Of a stretch of 64,000 bases of DNA, positions 1 to 8,873 are shown in pieces (position 1 is the first letter of the stretch; each line of letters begins with the position of its first letter). Both the position numbers and the translations under genes were made by a program. The notes beneath the pieces were generated by a model. It did not search any database and was not told the origin of the DNA. It saw only the letters and a program-made list of their open reading frames with translations. This stretch comes from a bacterium. Its GTDB lineage: Bacteria; Planctomycetota; UBA1135; UBA2386. Location: NCBI GenBank assembly GCA_030432695.1, contig JAUILN010000007.1, positions 372,001-436,000 on the forward strand. Direction: 5' to 3'.

Positions 1-722
1 CGCGCGAGCTGAACGTCACCTGGCAGTTCCCGAGCGGCACCCGCTGCGAGGTGATCGACGACGAGGTCGCGCGGCTGCTGCACGAGACCGGCGGCAACTC
101 GCTGGCGCTCGCACCGGAGAGCGGCAGCGAGCGGACCCGCAAGCTCATCCAGAAACGGATGAAGACCGAGAGCCTGATGAACGCGGTGAAGGCGTCGGTG
201 CGCAACAAGCTCAACGTCACCTGCTTCATCGTCATCGCGTTCCCCCACGACACCGCCGAGGACCTCGCCGAGACCGCCAAGATGGCGCGGCAGCTCGGCC
301 GGTTGGGCATCGACGACATCGCGGTCGGCTTCTTCTTCCCGATCCCGAACACCCAGCTCTACAACGAACTGATGGCCAAGGGGAAGCTCACCCTCGAGGA
401 CCGCTTCCTGCTGACGCCGATCTACGCCAACGAGGAGAAGCTGCTGCCGGAGAACAACTACTGCGAGCACCTGACCGCCGGTCAGCTGACGCGGTGGAAA
501 TATCGCCTCCTGCTCAACTTCTACCTGTCGAGCTTCCTGTTCCACCCGACCAAGCCGTTCCGCATCCTGTGGAACGCGCTGCGTGGCAAGGAGACGCGCA
601 AGCTCGAGACCTACCTGGTCGACCTGCGCAAGAAGCTGGGCGTCGCGATCCGCAGCAAGCTGGGTCGCAAGAAGAAGGGCGCCGCGCGCGGCAATGGGAC
701 GCAGCCCGCCAAGGCTGCGTGA
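1..722 (+). CDS. Radical SAM family protein, C-terminal part (5' end outside window)
   Basis: The reading frame is open from the first bases (the frame begins at base 3), so the start and the CxxxCxxC cluster motif lie upstream of the window. What remains is the C-terminal half of a radical SAM TIM barrel of the B12-binding (BchE-like) class: an 'APESGSERT' segment, the conserved 'CFIVIAFPHDT' strand and turn, then a C-terminal helical region and a Lys/Arg-rich tail. The substrate cannot be told from this part. It ends 18 bases before the convergent DUF4388-MshEN gene. Family assignment is fairly sure; function is open. Confidence 0.8.
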   Translation, partial: RELNVTWQFPSGTRCEVIDDEVARLLHETGGNSLALAPESGSERTRKLIQKRMKTESLMNAVKASVRNKLNVTCFIVIAFPHDTAEDLAETAKMARQLGRLGIDDIAVGFFFPIPNTQLYNELMAKGKLTLEDRFLLTPIYANEEKLLPENNYCEHLTAGQLTRWKYRLLLNFYLSSFLFHPTKPFRILWNALRGKETRKLETYLVDLRKKLGVAIRSKLGRKKKGAARGNGTQPAKAA

Positions 723-740
723 CCCGGCAGCCTTCCCGCG

Positions 741-1340
741 TCAGTCCCGACCCCACAGCCCCAAGATCGCCCCGGTGATCGACGGGGCCTTGGTGAAGCC
801 GCCGACCGCGCGACGACGCAGCCCTTCGAGCTTGCGGTGCAGGGCGCGCACCGGCGCACTCAGACCATCGACCTTGCCGAGCGCGATGTCGAACGGCAGC
901 CCGACGAAGCGCCGCGCGTCGACGCCGGCACCGCGGAACACGTAGTGGAAGGTCTTCCAACCGCGGATCCGCTGCACGCGCAGGTAGATCTGCAGCTCGA
1001 GCAGCTCGTCGAGCTGCTCCGGATGGATCTCCCCGGCATCGACCAGGATCTCGCCGATCCGCCGCGCATCCGCGCGCTGCTCGGCGGCGAGCGCTTCGAT
1101 CACCGCGGCGTCGACCAGACCGGTCTCGACGAGCATCGTCCCGACGCGGTCGTCGGGATCGAGCACCTTGCTACTGCGGGCCGAGACCACCGCGCCGTCG
1201 GCGAGCCCCAGGGTCATCTGCTCGTGCCCCGAACGGAGCAGCAGTCGGCCGGAGGCGGAAAGGGAGGTGATCCAGCCGAGCAGCTCGGCGAGCCCGGTAC
1301 CCTCTAGTTGGCCTTCGAGCAGATTCTGATTGGGATTCAA
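741..1340 (-). CDS. DUF4388 (PATAN-like) and MshEN-domain protein, candidate c-di-GMP receptor
   Basis: I prefer the TTG start at 1340 because a strong AGGAGG lies about 7 bases upstream; a GTG at 1358 would add six residues. This gives 199 aa. Residues about 5-60 resemble the DUF4388/PATAN domain ('GWITSLSASGRL', 'ADGAVVSA'). Residues 65-117 hold two 24-residue MshEN motifs, R65 to Q88 and R94 to Q117, each of the form RxGxxL...G...Q and separated by exactly five residues. That arrangement is the published cyclic-di-GMP binding signature of MshE-type N-terminal domains. The C-terminus (118-199) is not recognised. It is last in a minus-strand run, 102 bases after the ECF sigma gene. c-di-GMP binding is inferred from the motif. 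Confidence 0.8.
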   Translation of the reverse strand: MNPNQNLLEGQLEGTGLAELLGWITSLSASGRLLLRSGHEQMTLGLADGAVVSARSSKVLDPDDRVGTMLVETGLVDAAVIEALAAEQRADARRIGEILVDAGEIHPEQLDELLELQIYLRVQRIRGWKTFHYVFRGAGVDARRFVGLPFDIALGKVDGLSAPVRALHRKLEGLRRRAVGGFTKAPSITGAILGLWGRD

Positions 1341-1442
1341 GCCACGGTCCTCCTGCACTCGGTGGACGCCCCGGATCTCTCCTTAGGAGTTCCCACCGGC
1401 AAAGGCTTCGACGGGGCTTTCCGCAGGCCTGTAACCCGACGC

Positions 1443-2045
1443 TCAAGTCTCGCTCGCAAGCGCCTTCGAGAGCCGCGCGAGACCGCGATAAACCAGATTG
1501 CGAACCGCGCCCTCGCTCCGGTCCATCCGCTCCGCGATCTCGCGATGCGTCAATCCCGCGAACCTGTGGAGCGCGATGGCCTCGCGGTACTCCTCGGGAA
1601 GCTCGTCGAACGCCGCCTCTAAGCGGGCATTGAACTCGGCTCCCATGGCAGCACGACTCGGCGTGCCGAGAGTCGCATAGACCTGGCTGAGCCGCAGACC
1701 GCTGTCCGCGACATCGTTCCCGACCTCGGCCTCCTTGCCGAGGTCGCGGCGCTTGCGGGTATGGAAGCGCTGCTTGTTGATGATCTTGTGCAGGGCGTGC
1801 TGGAACAGCCACGCGCGGAACGCCGGCACTCCCTGGAACTGGAACGCCGGCCCATCCCGCAGCACTTCGACACAGACCGACTGCACCACGTCGGAGAAGT
1901 CCTCGCGCGCCTTGACCGCCGGCCCGACCTTGGCGCGGACGTACGCCTCGAGCGACGGCAGGTGCTCGACGAGGAGTCTCTCGAGCGCCGCCGGATCTCC
2001 GGAGCGCACCGCCTGCACCGAATCGACGGGATCCTCGTCGTCCAT
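1443..2045 (-). CDS. ECF-type RNA polymerase sigma factor
   Basis: 200 aa from the ATG at 2045, preceded by GAGGGTG inside the end of the upstream gene. Sigma region 2 is seen around 'DVVQSVCVEVL' and 'FRAWLFQHALHKI'. Region 4 is seen around 'LPEEYREAIALHRF', followed by the helix-turn-helix 'LTHREIAERMDRSEGAVRNL'. No regions 1.1 or 3 are present, as expected for ECF factors. The gene lies 8 bases after the stop of the secreted-protein gene, itself 29 bases after the receptor kinase gene, so all three are probably co-transcribed. In planctomycetes, ECF factors linked to Ser/Thr kinases are thought to be controlled by that kinase instead of an anti-sigma factor, and no anti-sigma gene is visible here. 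Target promoters are unknown. Confidence 0.92.
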   Translation of the reverse strand: MDDEDPVDSVQAVRSGDPAALERLLVEHLPSLEAYVRAKVGPAVKAREDFSDVVQSVCVEVLRDGPAFQFQGVPAFRAWLFQHALHKIINKQRFHTRKRRDLGKEAEVGNDVADSGLRLSQVYATLGTPSRAAMGAEFNARLEAAFDELPEEYREAIALHRFAGLTHREIAERMDRSEGAVRNLVYRGLARLSKALASET

Positions 2046-2053
2046 CGACACCC

Positions 2054-3529
2054 TCAGAAGTCCAATGTCATCACCGGGGAGATCCGCAACGGCCCGACCA
2101 TCGGTTGGGTGATCCACACCGCTTGGAAGGTCGCTCCGAGCAGATTCGGTGGCAACGGCGACGCACCTGGTCCGAGATAGGCGGACAGGTAGACGGAAGT
2201 AGGGCTACCGGCACCCGGCGCACCGGACCGCGGAATGGCCGGGAGATTGCCGATCAACGGCAGATGCAGGACGGCCGGCAAGGTGCTATCCCCTCCCGTC
2301 AGATGGAAGGAGAACGTCGAGAGTCCGGCCGAATCGCAGTCACGGTATGCGGCCCCATCCAGCGTCGGAAGTGCCACTCCCGGCAGAGAGAGATAGATCG
2401 GCGTGCTCCATGAGGCGCGTTGGTAGTTGCTCGGTGAGGTCTGTCCGAAGCCGGGATCGGGGCTGCAGCCCGAAGTGACATCACCTTCATCACCGGTCCC
2501 AGCCGATCCCCCATTCGAGGTGCCCTCCGTACCCGCTACCTCAGCGGTCGAGCCGTCGGCCGTCACCTCCTCGAAGTTCGTGACCGCGGGCCCCAAGAAG
2601 GAACAGCCCTCGACCAACAGCAGCTGAGACCTGCCGGGCGGGGTCGTGGCCTTGGTCAACGAGAACACGGTGACGCCCCGATCCTCGTCGCGGATGAGCG
2701 CATCGATGTCGGCGGCCGCCGGCAGACCGAGGTCGCGCCAGGTGTAGAGCGGCGGCCGTGGCTGCCACATCCCGGCGACGGGATCCCATTGCACGCATAG
2801 GATCGTGGCGCCGCTCGGCCGGAGCCCTCCCCACATCGTCGGATCCACCAGTCGATTCGCCGTCGCCGAGGTCACGCTGAAGTAGAAACAGGGGTCGCGC
2901 GGCAACTGATCGACGATCGCGTCGTCCAGCGAATACAGCATGATCTGCGCGTCGAGCGCCATGATCTGACCGGTGGCCGCAGGGGTCGAGAAACCGATCT
3001 CGCGACCGTCCAGCGCCCGCTGTGTCCGGCCTTCGAACGACGGATGCAGATTCCCGCTCGGGTAGACGTAGCTGAAGATGTCCGCCCCGGCGCCGTCCGT
3101 GCCCATACGGGTCTTCTCGCTCGCGATCACGGGTGCCGTATGGGAGACGTTGCCATCCTGCTGCACGCCGAGCAGGAGGACGCCCCAGGCATTGCTCTGG
3201 TAGTCGAGCGCGCAGCTGCTGTTCAGAGGCAGGTCATCGAGCCCGATGGACATCGCATCGACCTCGACGTCGATGCCCGGCAGGATCTGCGACATGTCGA
3301 AGACCGGACGCATCGGTCCGGCTCCGATCGTGGTCGCCGGGGGCATGGAGAAGCCTGCCTTCTTGCCGTAGATCCGGCCCGCCACCGCGGTGCCGCCCGG
3401 TGCCGGCCCACCGCCGGCGACCGTGAACGCCACCGGAGCGGCGATCATCGGGCCTCGATCCCGCTGCGCGGCCAGCCCACCCATGAAGAGCGCGGCCGTG
3501 GTGAACGCAACGATGCGAAGTCTACTCAT
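2054..3529 (-). CDS. Secreted protein of unknown function between kinase and ECF sigma genes
   Basis: 491 aa from the ATG at 3529, chosen because GAGGAGAG lies just upstream and the product then begins with a clear signal peptide ('RIVAFTTAALFMGGLAAQ'). No catalytic domain is recognised. The body is low in lysine, rich in Gly/Ser/Pro and contains scattered cysteines. The last 90 residues or so ('LLGATFQAVW' to the terminal 'MTLDF') resemble the C-terminus of the EF-hand-like secreted protein at 16702-18564, suggesting a shared beta-sandwich or sorting domain. It sits tightly between the kinase and sigma genes, so it may be the sensed or exported partner of that signalling unit; this is inference. 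Confidence 0.8.
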   Translation of the reverse strand: MSRLRIVAFTTAALFMGGLAAQRDRGPMIAAPVAFTVAGGGPAPGGTAVAGRIYGKKAGFSMPPATTIGAGPMRPVFDMSQILPGIDVEVDAMSIGLDDLPLNSSCALDYQSNAWGVLLLGVQQDGNVSHTAPVIASEKTRMGTDGAGADIFSYVYPSGNLHPSFEGRTQRALDGREIGFSTPAATGQIMALDAQIMLYSLDDAIVDQLPRDPCFYFSVTSATANRLVDPTMWGGLRPSGATILCVQWDPVAGMWQPRPPLYTWRDLGLPAAADIDALIRDEDRGVTVFSLTKATTPPGRSQLLLVEGCSFLGPAVTNFEEVTADGSTAEVAGTEGTSNGGSAGTGDEGDVTSGCSPDPGFGQTSPSNYQRASWSTPIYLSLPGVALPTLDGAAYRDCDSAGLSTFSFHLTGGDSTLPAVLHLPLIGNLPAIPRSGAPGAGSPTSVYLSAYLGPGASPLPPNLLGATFQAVWITQPMVGPLRISPVMTLDF

Positions 3530-3558
3530 GACACTCTCCTCGGTCGGGTCGCGATCGA

Positions 3559-6237
3559 TCATCGCGTTCCGGTGCTGGGCAGGAACACCGGCCGGATGCC
3601 GTAGATCTCCCGGGGCGACTCCATCCCGTCCTGGATCTCCGCACCCAGTCTCAGGTTCTTCCCGCTCATGCTATAGAAGCTGCCACCACGGAGGATCCGC
3701 CGATCCGGATACTCACCGCCTTCCGCCCGGCCCCTCGGACCGAGTTGCTGGATCCTCCGGAAGCTTCCCGCGGAATCGAGCGTGTATTCCCACAGGTTGC
3801 CGAGCACGTCGTGCAGCCCGAACGGGTTGGCGCCGTAGCTCCCGACTGGGGCATGTTCGGCGTGGCCGTCATCGAGATCCGCGAACTCGCTGTCGGCGAG
3901 CATGGAGAACCGCGCGACGGTCCGCTCGTCGGCGAAGTTCACGAACCACGGCAGACGCGCGCGGTCGTCTCCCCACCACCAGTGTCCAGCACTGCCGGCC
4001 CGTGCCGCGTGCGACCACTCGGCGCGGGTCGGCAAGGTCATTCCGAGCCGCCGCGCGTACTCCATCGCTCGGTTCCAGGTGACGCTCTCCACGGGATGGA
4101 CCCGTCGCTGGGCCTCGGACGCGAGCATCGGCATGAGGCTCGGCCGGTCCCCCATGACCCTCTCCCATTGCGCCTGGGTGATCTCGAACTTCGAGACGAG
4201 GAACGGCTCCAGCACACAATGGTGCAGCACCTCCCGCGCACGCTGGTCCTCGGAGCCGGCCTCGGGAACGGCGCCGCCGTTGCGGCTGTCCCGGTTCACC
4301 GCCTCCGGCTCGAAGTTCGGGAGTTTCGGATCGACGCGCTGCGAGCCGACCCAGGTGGCGCCGCCGGGCACCAGCACGAGCACCACCGGCCGGCCGGCAT
4401 CGTCGAACACGAGGTGACGGGAATCATCGCGGGCGGGGACGACCACGTCGGGCTCCAGGATCGCGAACTCCTGCAGCCTCGAGTCCGGGTCCGGCCCGAG
4501 CGGTACCAGGCCGACGATCGGCTCGATCCGGAGTCCGAGGTCGGAGTCGATCTCTGCGACCGCCCGGAGCCACTCGTCGCGGTACGCGCGCACGCTGCGA
4601 TCCTCCAACTCCGACGCCCAGCCGCGCAATGCCGCAATCTGCGCCAACACGCCGTCGGGACCCGTGAAGTCGTCTCGCAAGGCGACGAGTTCGGTCAAGG
4701 CTAGCTCCAGCGACGCGTCGAGGGTCGAGCCGAACTCCCAGGCGGGTTCGCGTGCCGCGACCGGCCGGCCGTGTCGTCGTCGCAGGTCCCGGAGTTCGCC
4801 GACGACCGGCTCGACCTCGAGTAGCCAGGTCCGGGCGTCCTCCAACCAGGCATCGTGATCCACCACCCGGTCGGGCCGGAACGGCCACAGTCCCGCGGTC
4901 CGCTCGAGTAACCGGCGTCCGCGCCGGGTGGCCTCGAGTCGACTGAAACCCTGCAGATTGCGCTCTGCCTCCAGGTAGAACGCGACGATCACGGCGAGCG
5001 CGACCGACGCGCCGAGCACCATCGCCGCCACGCCACCGACGACCATCCGGTGCTTCGCGACGAACTTGCGCAGCCGGTAGCGCGCGGTCCGAGGCCCGGC
5101 CACCACGGGGTCACCTTCGAGGTATCGACGCAGATCCGCGGCGAACTCGGAGACGCTCGCATAGCGGCGTTCGCGCTCCTTCTCGGTCGCACGCGTGGTG
5201 ATCCAGTCCAGGTCGCCCCGCACAGCGGAGCGCAAGGTGGAAGGCTCGAGGCGTCGTCGGTTGGCGATCTCCGCGACCCGATCACCGAGCGACGAGAGGC
5301 GGGTGCTGGGAGTCGGCGCCTCGCGCTCCCGCAGTATGCGCAGCATCTCGAGCAGACCGGCACGTCGGAGTTCCACCGGGTCGAAAGGCAGCACGCCGAC
5401 CAAGAGCTCGTAGAGGACCACCCCCAGCGCGTAGACGTCGGTGCGGATGTCGACCCTTGCGTCCGACTCCACTGCCTGCTCCGGGCTCATGTATTCCGGC
5501 GTCCCGAGGAGCTGACCGACCTCGGTGAGGTCGACGCGGTCCAGCAGCGAGACGTCCGTCGACTTGGCGAGACCGAAGTCGATCACCTTGACCGACGGCC
5601 GGCCGTCGACCTCGTGTACGAGCAGGTTGCCGGGTTTGAGATCGCGGTGGATCAAGCCCTTCTGGTGGGCGTGATGAACGGCCTCGCAGATCTGCACCAG
5701 GAGTTCGACCCGTCCGCGAATGCCGAGACTGTGGCGATCGCACCAGGACGACAGTGGTTCGCCATCCACGTATTCCATCGCGAACCACAGCCGACCGTCG
5801 GCCTCCGTCCCCGCTTCGTAGACCCGCGCGATACCCGGGTGCTCGAGCATCGCCAGGGCCTGTCGTTCGGCGCGAAAGCGCTCGGACACCTGCTCGCTCG
5901 CGAGATGCGAGCGGATCCGCTTCAGCGCCACCAACCGCTTCACCGGTCGTTCCTGAGCGGCGAGGAACACCTCGCCCATGCCGCCCTCACCGAGACGACG
6001 CAGGATCCGGTAGCCACCGATGTGGCGGGGAAGACCGGTCTGCACCCAGCCCGCCGCGATCAGCGGCCGAACCCGCTCGACCAGCCGAGCGGCCACGGCG
6101 TCCGGCTGTTCGGCGCAGATCTCGTCGAAGGCAACCATCCCGCGGTCCTCGATCTGCTGCAGGCAGTCCGCGAGCAACGTTTCGAATTCGAGCTGCTGCG
6201 CGTCGGACGGCTCACGAGCATCCTCCCTGGGGTTCAC
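3559..6237 (-). CDS. Transmembrane Ser/Thr protein kinase with C-terminal FGE-sulfatase-like domain
   Basis: 892 aa from a GTG at 6237 with GGAGG about 11 bases upstream. Residues 1-72 are an unassigned N-terminal region. The kinase domain spans about 74-375: glycine loop 'GEGGMGEV', ATP lysine K106 in 'VALK', catalytic loop 'HRDLKPGN' near 197-204, DFG near 220-222 and 'GTPEYMSPEQ' near 245-254. It looks active. One membrane helix lies at about 398-422. A long helical outer region follows, then a formylglycine-generating-enzyme/sulfatase-modifying domain from about 630 to the end ('ATWVGS', 'GNLWEYTLD', 'LRGGSF'). This architecture is common in planctomycetes; the outer domain is usually taken to bind ligand. 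It starts an apparent kinase, secreted protein, ECF sigma operon. Confidence 0.93.
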   Translation of the reverse strand: MNPREDAREPSDAQQLEFETLLADCLQQIEDRGMVAFDEICAEQPDAVAARLVERVRPLIAAGWVQTGLPRHIGGYRILRRLGEGGMGEVFLAAQERPVKRLVALKRIRSHLASEQVSERFRAERQALAMLEHPGIARVYEAGTEADGRLWFAMEYVDGEPLSSWCDRHSLGIRGRVELLVQICEAVHHAHQKGLIHRDLKPGNLLVHEVDGRPSVKVIDFGLAKSTDVSLLDRVDLTEVGQLLGTPEYMSPEQAVESDARVDIRTDVYALGVVLYELLVGVLPFDPVELRRAGLLEMLRILREREAPTPSTRLSSLGDRVAEIANRRRLEPSTLRSAVRGDLDWITTRATEKERERRYASVSEFAADLRRYLEGDPVVAGPRTARYRLRKFVAKHRMVVGGVAAMVLGASVALAVIVAFYLEAERNLQGFSRLEATRRGRRLLERTAGLWPFRPDRVVDHDAWLEDARTWLLEVEPVVGELRDLRRRHGRPVAAREPAWEFGSTLDASLELALTELVALRDDFTGPDGVLAQIAALRGWASELEDRSVRAYRDEWLRAVAEIDSDLGLRIEPIVGLVPLGPDPDSRLQEFAILEPDVVVPARDDSRHLVFDDAGRPVVLVLVPGGATWVGSQRVDPKLPNFEPEAVNRDSRNGGAVPEAGSEDQRAREVLHHCVLEPFLVSKFEITQAQWERVMGDRPSLMPMLASEAQRRVHPVESVTWNRAMEYARRLGMTLPTRAEWSHAARAGSAGHWWWGDDRARLPWFVNFADERTVARFSMLADSEFADLDDGHAEHAPVGSYGANPFGLHDVLGNLWEYTLDSAGSFRRIQQLGPRGRAEGGEYPDRRILRGGSFYSMSGKNLRLGAEIQDGMESPREIYGIRPVFLPSTGTR

Positions 6238-6258
6238 GTTCGATAGTTCCTCCGCGAC

Positions 6259-7371
6259 TCAGCCGCCCAGCAACAGCGTGTCGACGTCCACACAGAGCCG
6301 GGCTCCCGTCTTGGTCTCCAACACCGCAGCAACGGTGTGCTCGCCGGCTCCCAGTGCCGAGACATCGCCCTCTTCGTAGAACTCCATCCGCAACCAGTCT
6401 GGGTCCGGAGCGCCGAAGGTGTCGCGGGCCTCTGGCGCCGAGCAGCTCGCGAAATCGGTGATCCGCTGGCCGTCGATCCACAGCTCGACCTTCTCGATCG
6501 GGCCGTGCGCCGCAGGCACGGCCAGGAAGCCGCCGACCCAGCCATGGCCCGGTCTCACCTCCCGGACCTTCTCCAACCGGCCATAGGCGACCGGCGGCAA
6601 CGTCAGTCCGGCCAGCCCGGGCGCGGCCTGGCGGCGGGCGACATGGACGTCGTGATAGTACCAGAGCGCGCGCTCGACCGAGGCGACCTGGGTGGCGCCG
6701 GCCTGCTTCGCGATCTCCTGGACCAGACCGACGTCGACGTAGGTCGAGGCATACTCGCTGAGCGGCAGGTAGTCGATCGGGCTCGCTTCCCGGTAGGTGA
6801 ACCCGCTCGGGTCACGGTCGGCGGCGGCGATCCGGCCCGGTCCGTGGGTGGTGAACACCAGCGACCCGCCCGGCGTCAGCATCTCCAGCAGGCGCCGCAT
6901 CCAGGCGTCGAAGCGCTCGCGCGGCAGGTGGGTGAACAGCGAGCCCACGAAGATCAGATCGAAGCTGCGCGGGACCTCGACCTTGGCAGGATCGAAGTCG
7001 GAGCCGAACCAGGGGGTGCCGAACTCCCGGTTGCAGAACTCCATCGACGTCTCGGCGATGTCGGAAACATAGACCCGGGAAGGCTCCAGCTCGGCGACGA
7101 GGTAACGGGTCAGCCGTCCCCAGCCGGCCGCGAAGTCCAGTACCGCGTCGAGCCCCGCCAGCGGCCGACCGATCGCCGCCTGGACGTGCTGCAACAGGCG
7201 GAACGCCGCGCCTCCGGTCAAGAAGTAGTCGACCAGGTGGTGGTCGGGCCGCCGGGCGTGACGGACGACGGTCTTCCACATCTCGTCGCCGGTGTCGACG
7301 TGGCGGCTCAGGCCCGGTCCGTATCCGTTCCGGGCGAGATGCTCCTCGAGCAGGCGTTGGGGGCGTTCCAA
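6259..7371 (-). CDS. SAM-dependent class I methyltransferase with extra C-terminal domain
   Basis: 370 aa from a TTG at 7371, with AGAGGA about 12 bases upstream. The Rossmann-like methyltransferase core lies at about 80-190: motif I 'VLDFAAGWGRLTRYL', an acidic strand end in 'VYVSDIAETS', and 'FDLIFVGSLFTHLP' as motif IV. Residues 230-370 form a second region rich in beta strands that I do not recognise. Substrate unknown; the core resembles enzymes that modify polysaccharides or peptides. It is 21 bases before the kinase gene on the same strand and may be the first gene of that operon. The upstream region is shared with the divergent RimB-like gene. Confidence 0.8.
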   Translation of the reverse strand: MERPQRLLEEHLARNGYGPGLSRHVDTGDEMWKTVVRHARRPDHHLVDYFLTGGAAFRLLQHVQAAIGRPLAGLDAVLDFAAGWGRLTRYLVAELEPSRVYVSDIAETSMEFCNREFGTPWFGSDFDPAKVEVPRSFDLIFVGSLFTHLPRERFDAWMRRLLEMLTPGGSLVFTTHGPGRIAAADRDPSGFTYREASPIDYLPLSEYASTYVDVGLVQEIAKQAGATQVASVERALWYYHDVHVARRQAAPGLAGLTLPPVAYGRLEKVREVRPGHGWVGGFLAVPAAHGPIEKVELWIDGQRITDFASCSAPEARDTFGAPDPDWLRMEFYEEGDVSALGAGEHTVAAVLETKTGARLCVDVDTLLLGG

Positions 7372-7408
7372 GTTCGTGTCGGTCCTCTGGCTCGAAGTCT
7401 AGAAGGCC

Positions 7409-7418
7409 GGGTCACGGG
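7409..7418 (+). promoter_or_regulatory. Copy of a recurring GGGTCACGGG motif in a divergent promoter region
   Basis: GGGTCACGGG lies in the 110-base gap between the methyltransferase gene (start 7371) and the RimB-like gene (start 7482). The same decamer is the core of longer related sequences at 16543-16562, 27618-27636 and 27778-27797, and a one-base variant is at 35582-35601. Here only the core matches. It may be an operator or a decayed repeat; which of these cannot be told by eye. Confidence 0.3.
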
Positions 7419-7481
7419 CGGCATCCCGAACCAGTCGGCGATTCCACCGGGGAGCCGCCCCGCTACGCTCTGCGCCTGCCC

Positions 7482-7931
7482 ATGGGTCGACGGTCCGGAC
7501 TTCCGCTGATCGGTTGGCGTGAATACGTCTCCCTTCCCGATCTGGGGGTCCGCTCGATCAAGGCCAAGATCGACACGGGCGCCCGATCGTCCTCGATCCA
7601 CGCATTCGGGTTGGAAGTCGGCACCCAACGGGGCGCCCGAGTTGCTACCTTCGAGGTCCATCCCCATCAGCGGAGTGCGCGCGGCGCGGTCGAGGTGACC
7701 GCGGAGATCATCGACGAGCGCTGGATCCGCAGTTCGACCGGGCATCGACAGCTCCGGGTCGTGGTGTGGATGGACCTGGAGCTCTACGGCCAACGCTGGA
7801 CGTCGGAGGTCACCCTGGCGCGGCGCGACCAGATGGGCTTCCGGATGCTGCTGGGCCGGGAGGCCGTGCGCGGTCGATTCCTCGTGGATCCCGCCGCGTC
7901 CTACCTGGCCGGCCGCCCCAAGCCGGCCTGA
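7482..7931 (+). CDS. rimB: RimB-like ATP-dependent zinc protease family protein (retropepsin fold)
   Basis: 149 aa from ATG 7482. It matches the small RimK-associated protease family (DUF785): 'LPLIGWREYVSLPDL' at the start, the aspartic-protease-like D31-T-G-A-R-S-S motif, and a C-terminal 'LLGREAVRGRFLVDP'. In pseudomonads RimB opposes or trims the glutamate tails that RimK adds to ribosomal protein S6. rimK follows after 36 bases and an aspartoacylase-like gene follows that, the usual order in many bacteria. Length is normal. Proteolytic activity of this member is inferred from the DTG motif. Confidence 0.88.
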   Translation: MGRRSGLPLIGWREYVSLPDLGVRSIKAKIDTGARSSSIHAFGLEVGTQRGARVATFEVHPHQRSARGAVEVTAEIIDERWIRSSTGHRQLRVVVWMDLELYGQRWTSEVTLARRDQMGFRMLLGREAVRGRFLVDPAASYLAGRPKPA

Positions 7932-7967
7932 GGCGCCGAGACGCGCCCTGGACCCCACCCCCCTGAC

Positions 7968-8873
7968 ATGAAGATCGGCATCCTTTCCCGCCGTCGCTCG
8001 CTGTACTCCACGACCCGCCTCGACGAGGCCGCGCGCGAGCGGGGCCACGACGTGCAGGTCCTGGACTACCTGCGCTGCTCGATGGGCCTCGCGAGCCACC
8101 GTCCCGCCGTGGTCTACGGCGGCAAGTCGCTCGAGGGCTTCGACGCGGTGATCCCGCGGATCGGCGCCCAGTACACGTTCTACGGCACCGCAGTGATCCG
8201 GCAGTTCGAGAGCACCGGGGTCTACTCGGTGAACTCGTCGCTGGCGGTGAGCCGCTCGCGCGACAAGCTGCGTTCGCTGCAGATCCTGTCCGCCAAGGGC
8301 GTCGGCCTGCCGGTGACCGGGTTCGCACACTCCACCAAGGACATCGGCAGCATCATCGATCTGGTCGGCGGGGCACCGCTGGTGGTCAAGCTCCTCGAAG
8401 GCACCCAGGGCATCGGCGTGGTGCTCTGCGAGACCCGCAAGGCCGCGGAATCGGTGATCGAGGCGTTCCGCGGTCTCGACGCCAACATCCTGGTCCAGGA
8501 GTTCATCAAGGAGGCCGAAGGGGCCGACCTGCGCGCGTTCGTGGTCGGCGACAAGGTCGTCGCCTCGATGAAGCGGCAGAGCGCGCCGGGCGAGTTCCGC
8601 GCCAACATCCATCGTGGCGGCAGCGCCGAGAAGGTCCGGCTCACGCCCGAAGAGCGCAGCACCGCCGTCCGTTCGGCCAAGGCGCTCGGTCTCGGCGTCG
8701 CCGGCGTCGACCTGTTGCGCGCCAACCACGGTCCGGTGGTCATCGAGGTGAACTCGTCGCCGGGACTCGAAGGCATCGAGCAGTCCACCGGCATCGACGT
8801 CGCCGGCAAGATCATCGAATTCATCGAGAAGAACGCCCGGTCCGGAAACCGCCGGGATCGGATCAAGGCGTGA
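7968..8873 (+). CDS. rimK: RimK family ATP-grasp alpha-L-glutamate ligase
   Basis: 301 aa from ATG 7968, normal length for RimK. An N-terminal pre-ATP-grasp domain ('MKIGILSRRRSLYST') is followed by the ATP-grasp fold. Visible motifs include 'DVIPRIGAQYTFYG'-like residues near 60-75, 'LLEGTQGIGV' for nucleotide binding, 'LVQEFIKEAEGADLRAFVVG', 'RANIHRGG' and the metal-binding end 'IEVNSSPGLEGIE'. RimK ligates glutamate to a protein C-terminus (ribosomal protein S6 in E. coli) or to small molecules such as coenzyme F420. Here the RimB-like neighbour upstream favours the protein-modifying role. Its TGA overlaps the GTG of the next gene by 4 bases, implying translational coupling. Confidence 0.93.
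   Translation: MKIGILSRRRSLYSTTRLDEAARERGHDVQVLDYLRCSMGLASHRPAVVYGGKSLEGFDAVIPRIGAQYTFYGTAVIRQFESTGVYSVNSSLAVSRSRDKLRSLQILSAKGVGLPVTGFAHSTKDIGSIIDLVGGAPLVVKLLEGTQGIGVVLCETRKAAESVIEAFRGLDANILVQEFIKEAEGADLRAFVVGDKVVASMKRQSAPGEFRANIHRGGSAEKVRLTPEERSTAVRSAKALGLGVAGVDLLRANHGPVVIEVNSSPGLEGIEQSTGIDVAGKIIEFIEKNARSGNRRDRIKA

Noticed and set aside
5050..6246. 398-aa open frame on the plus strand
   Set aside because: Antisense to the kinase domain with its intact motifs; no recognisable protein features.
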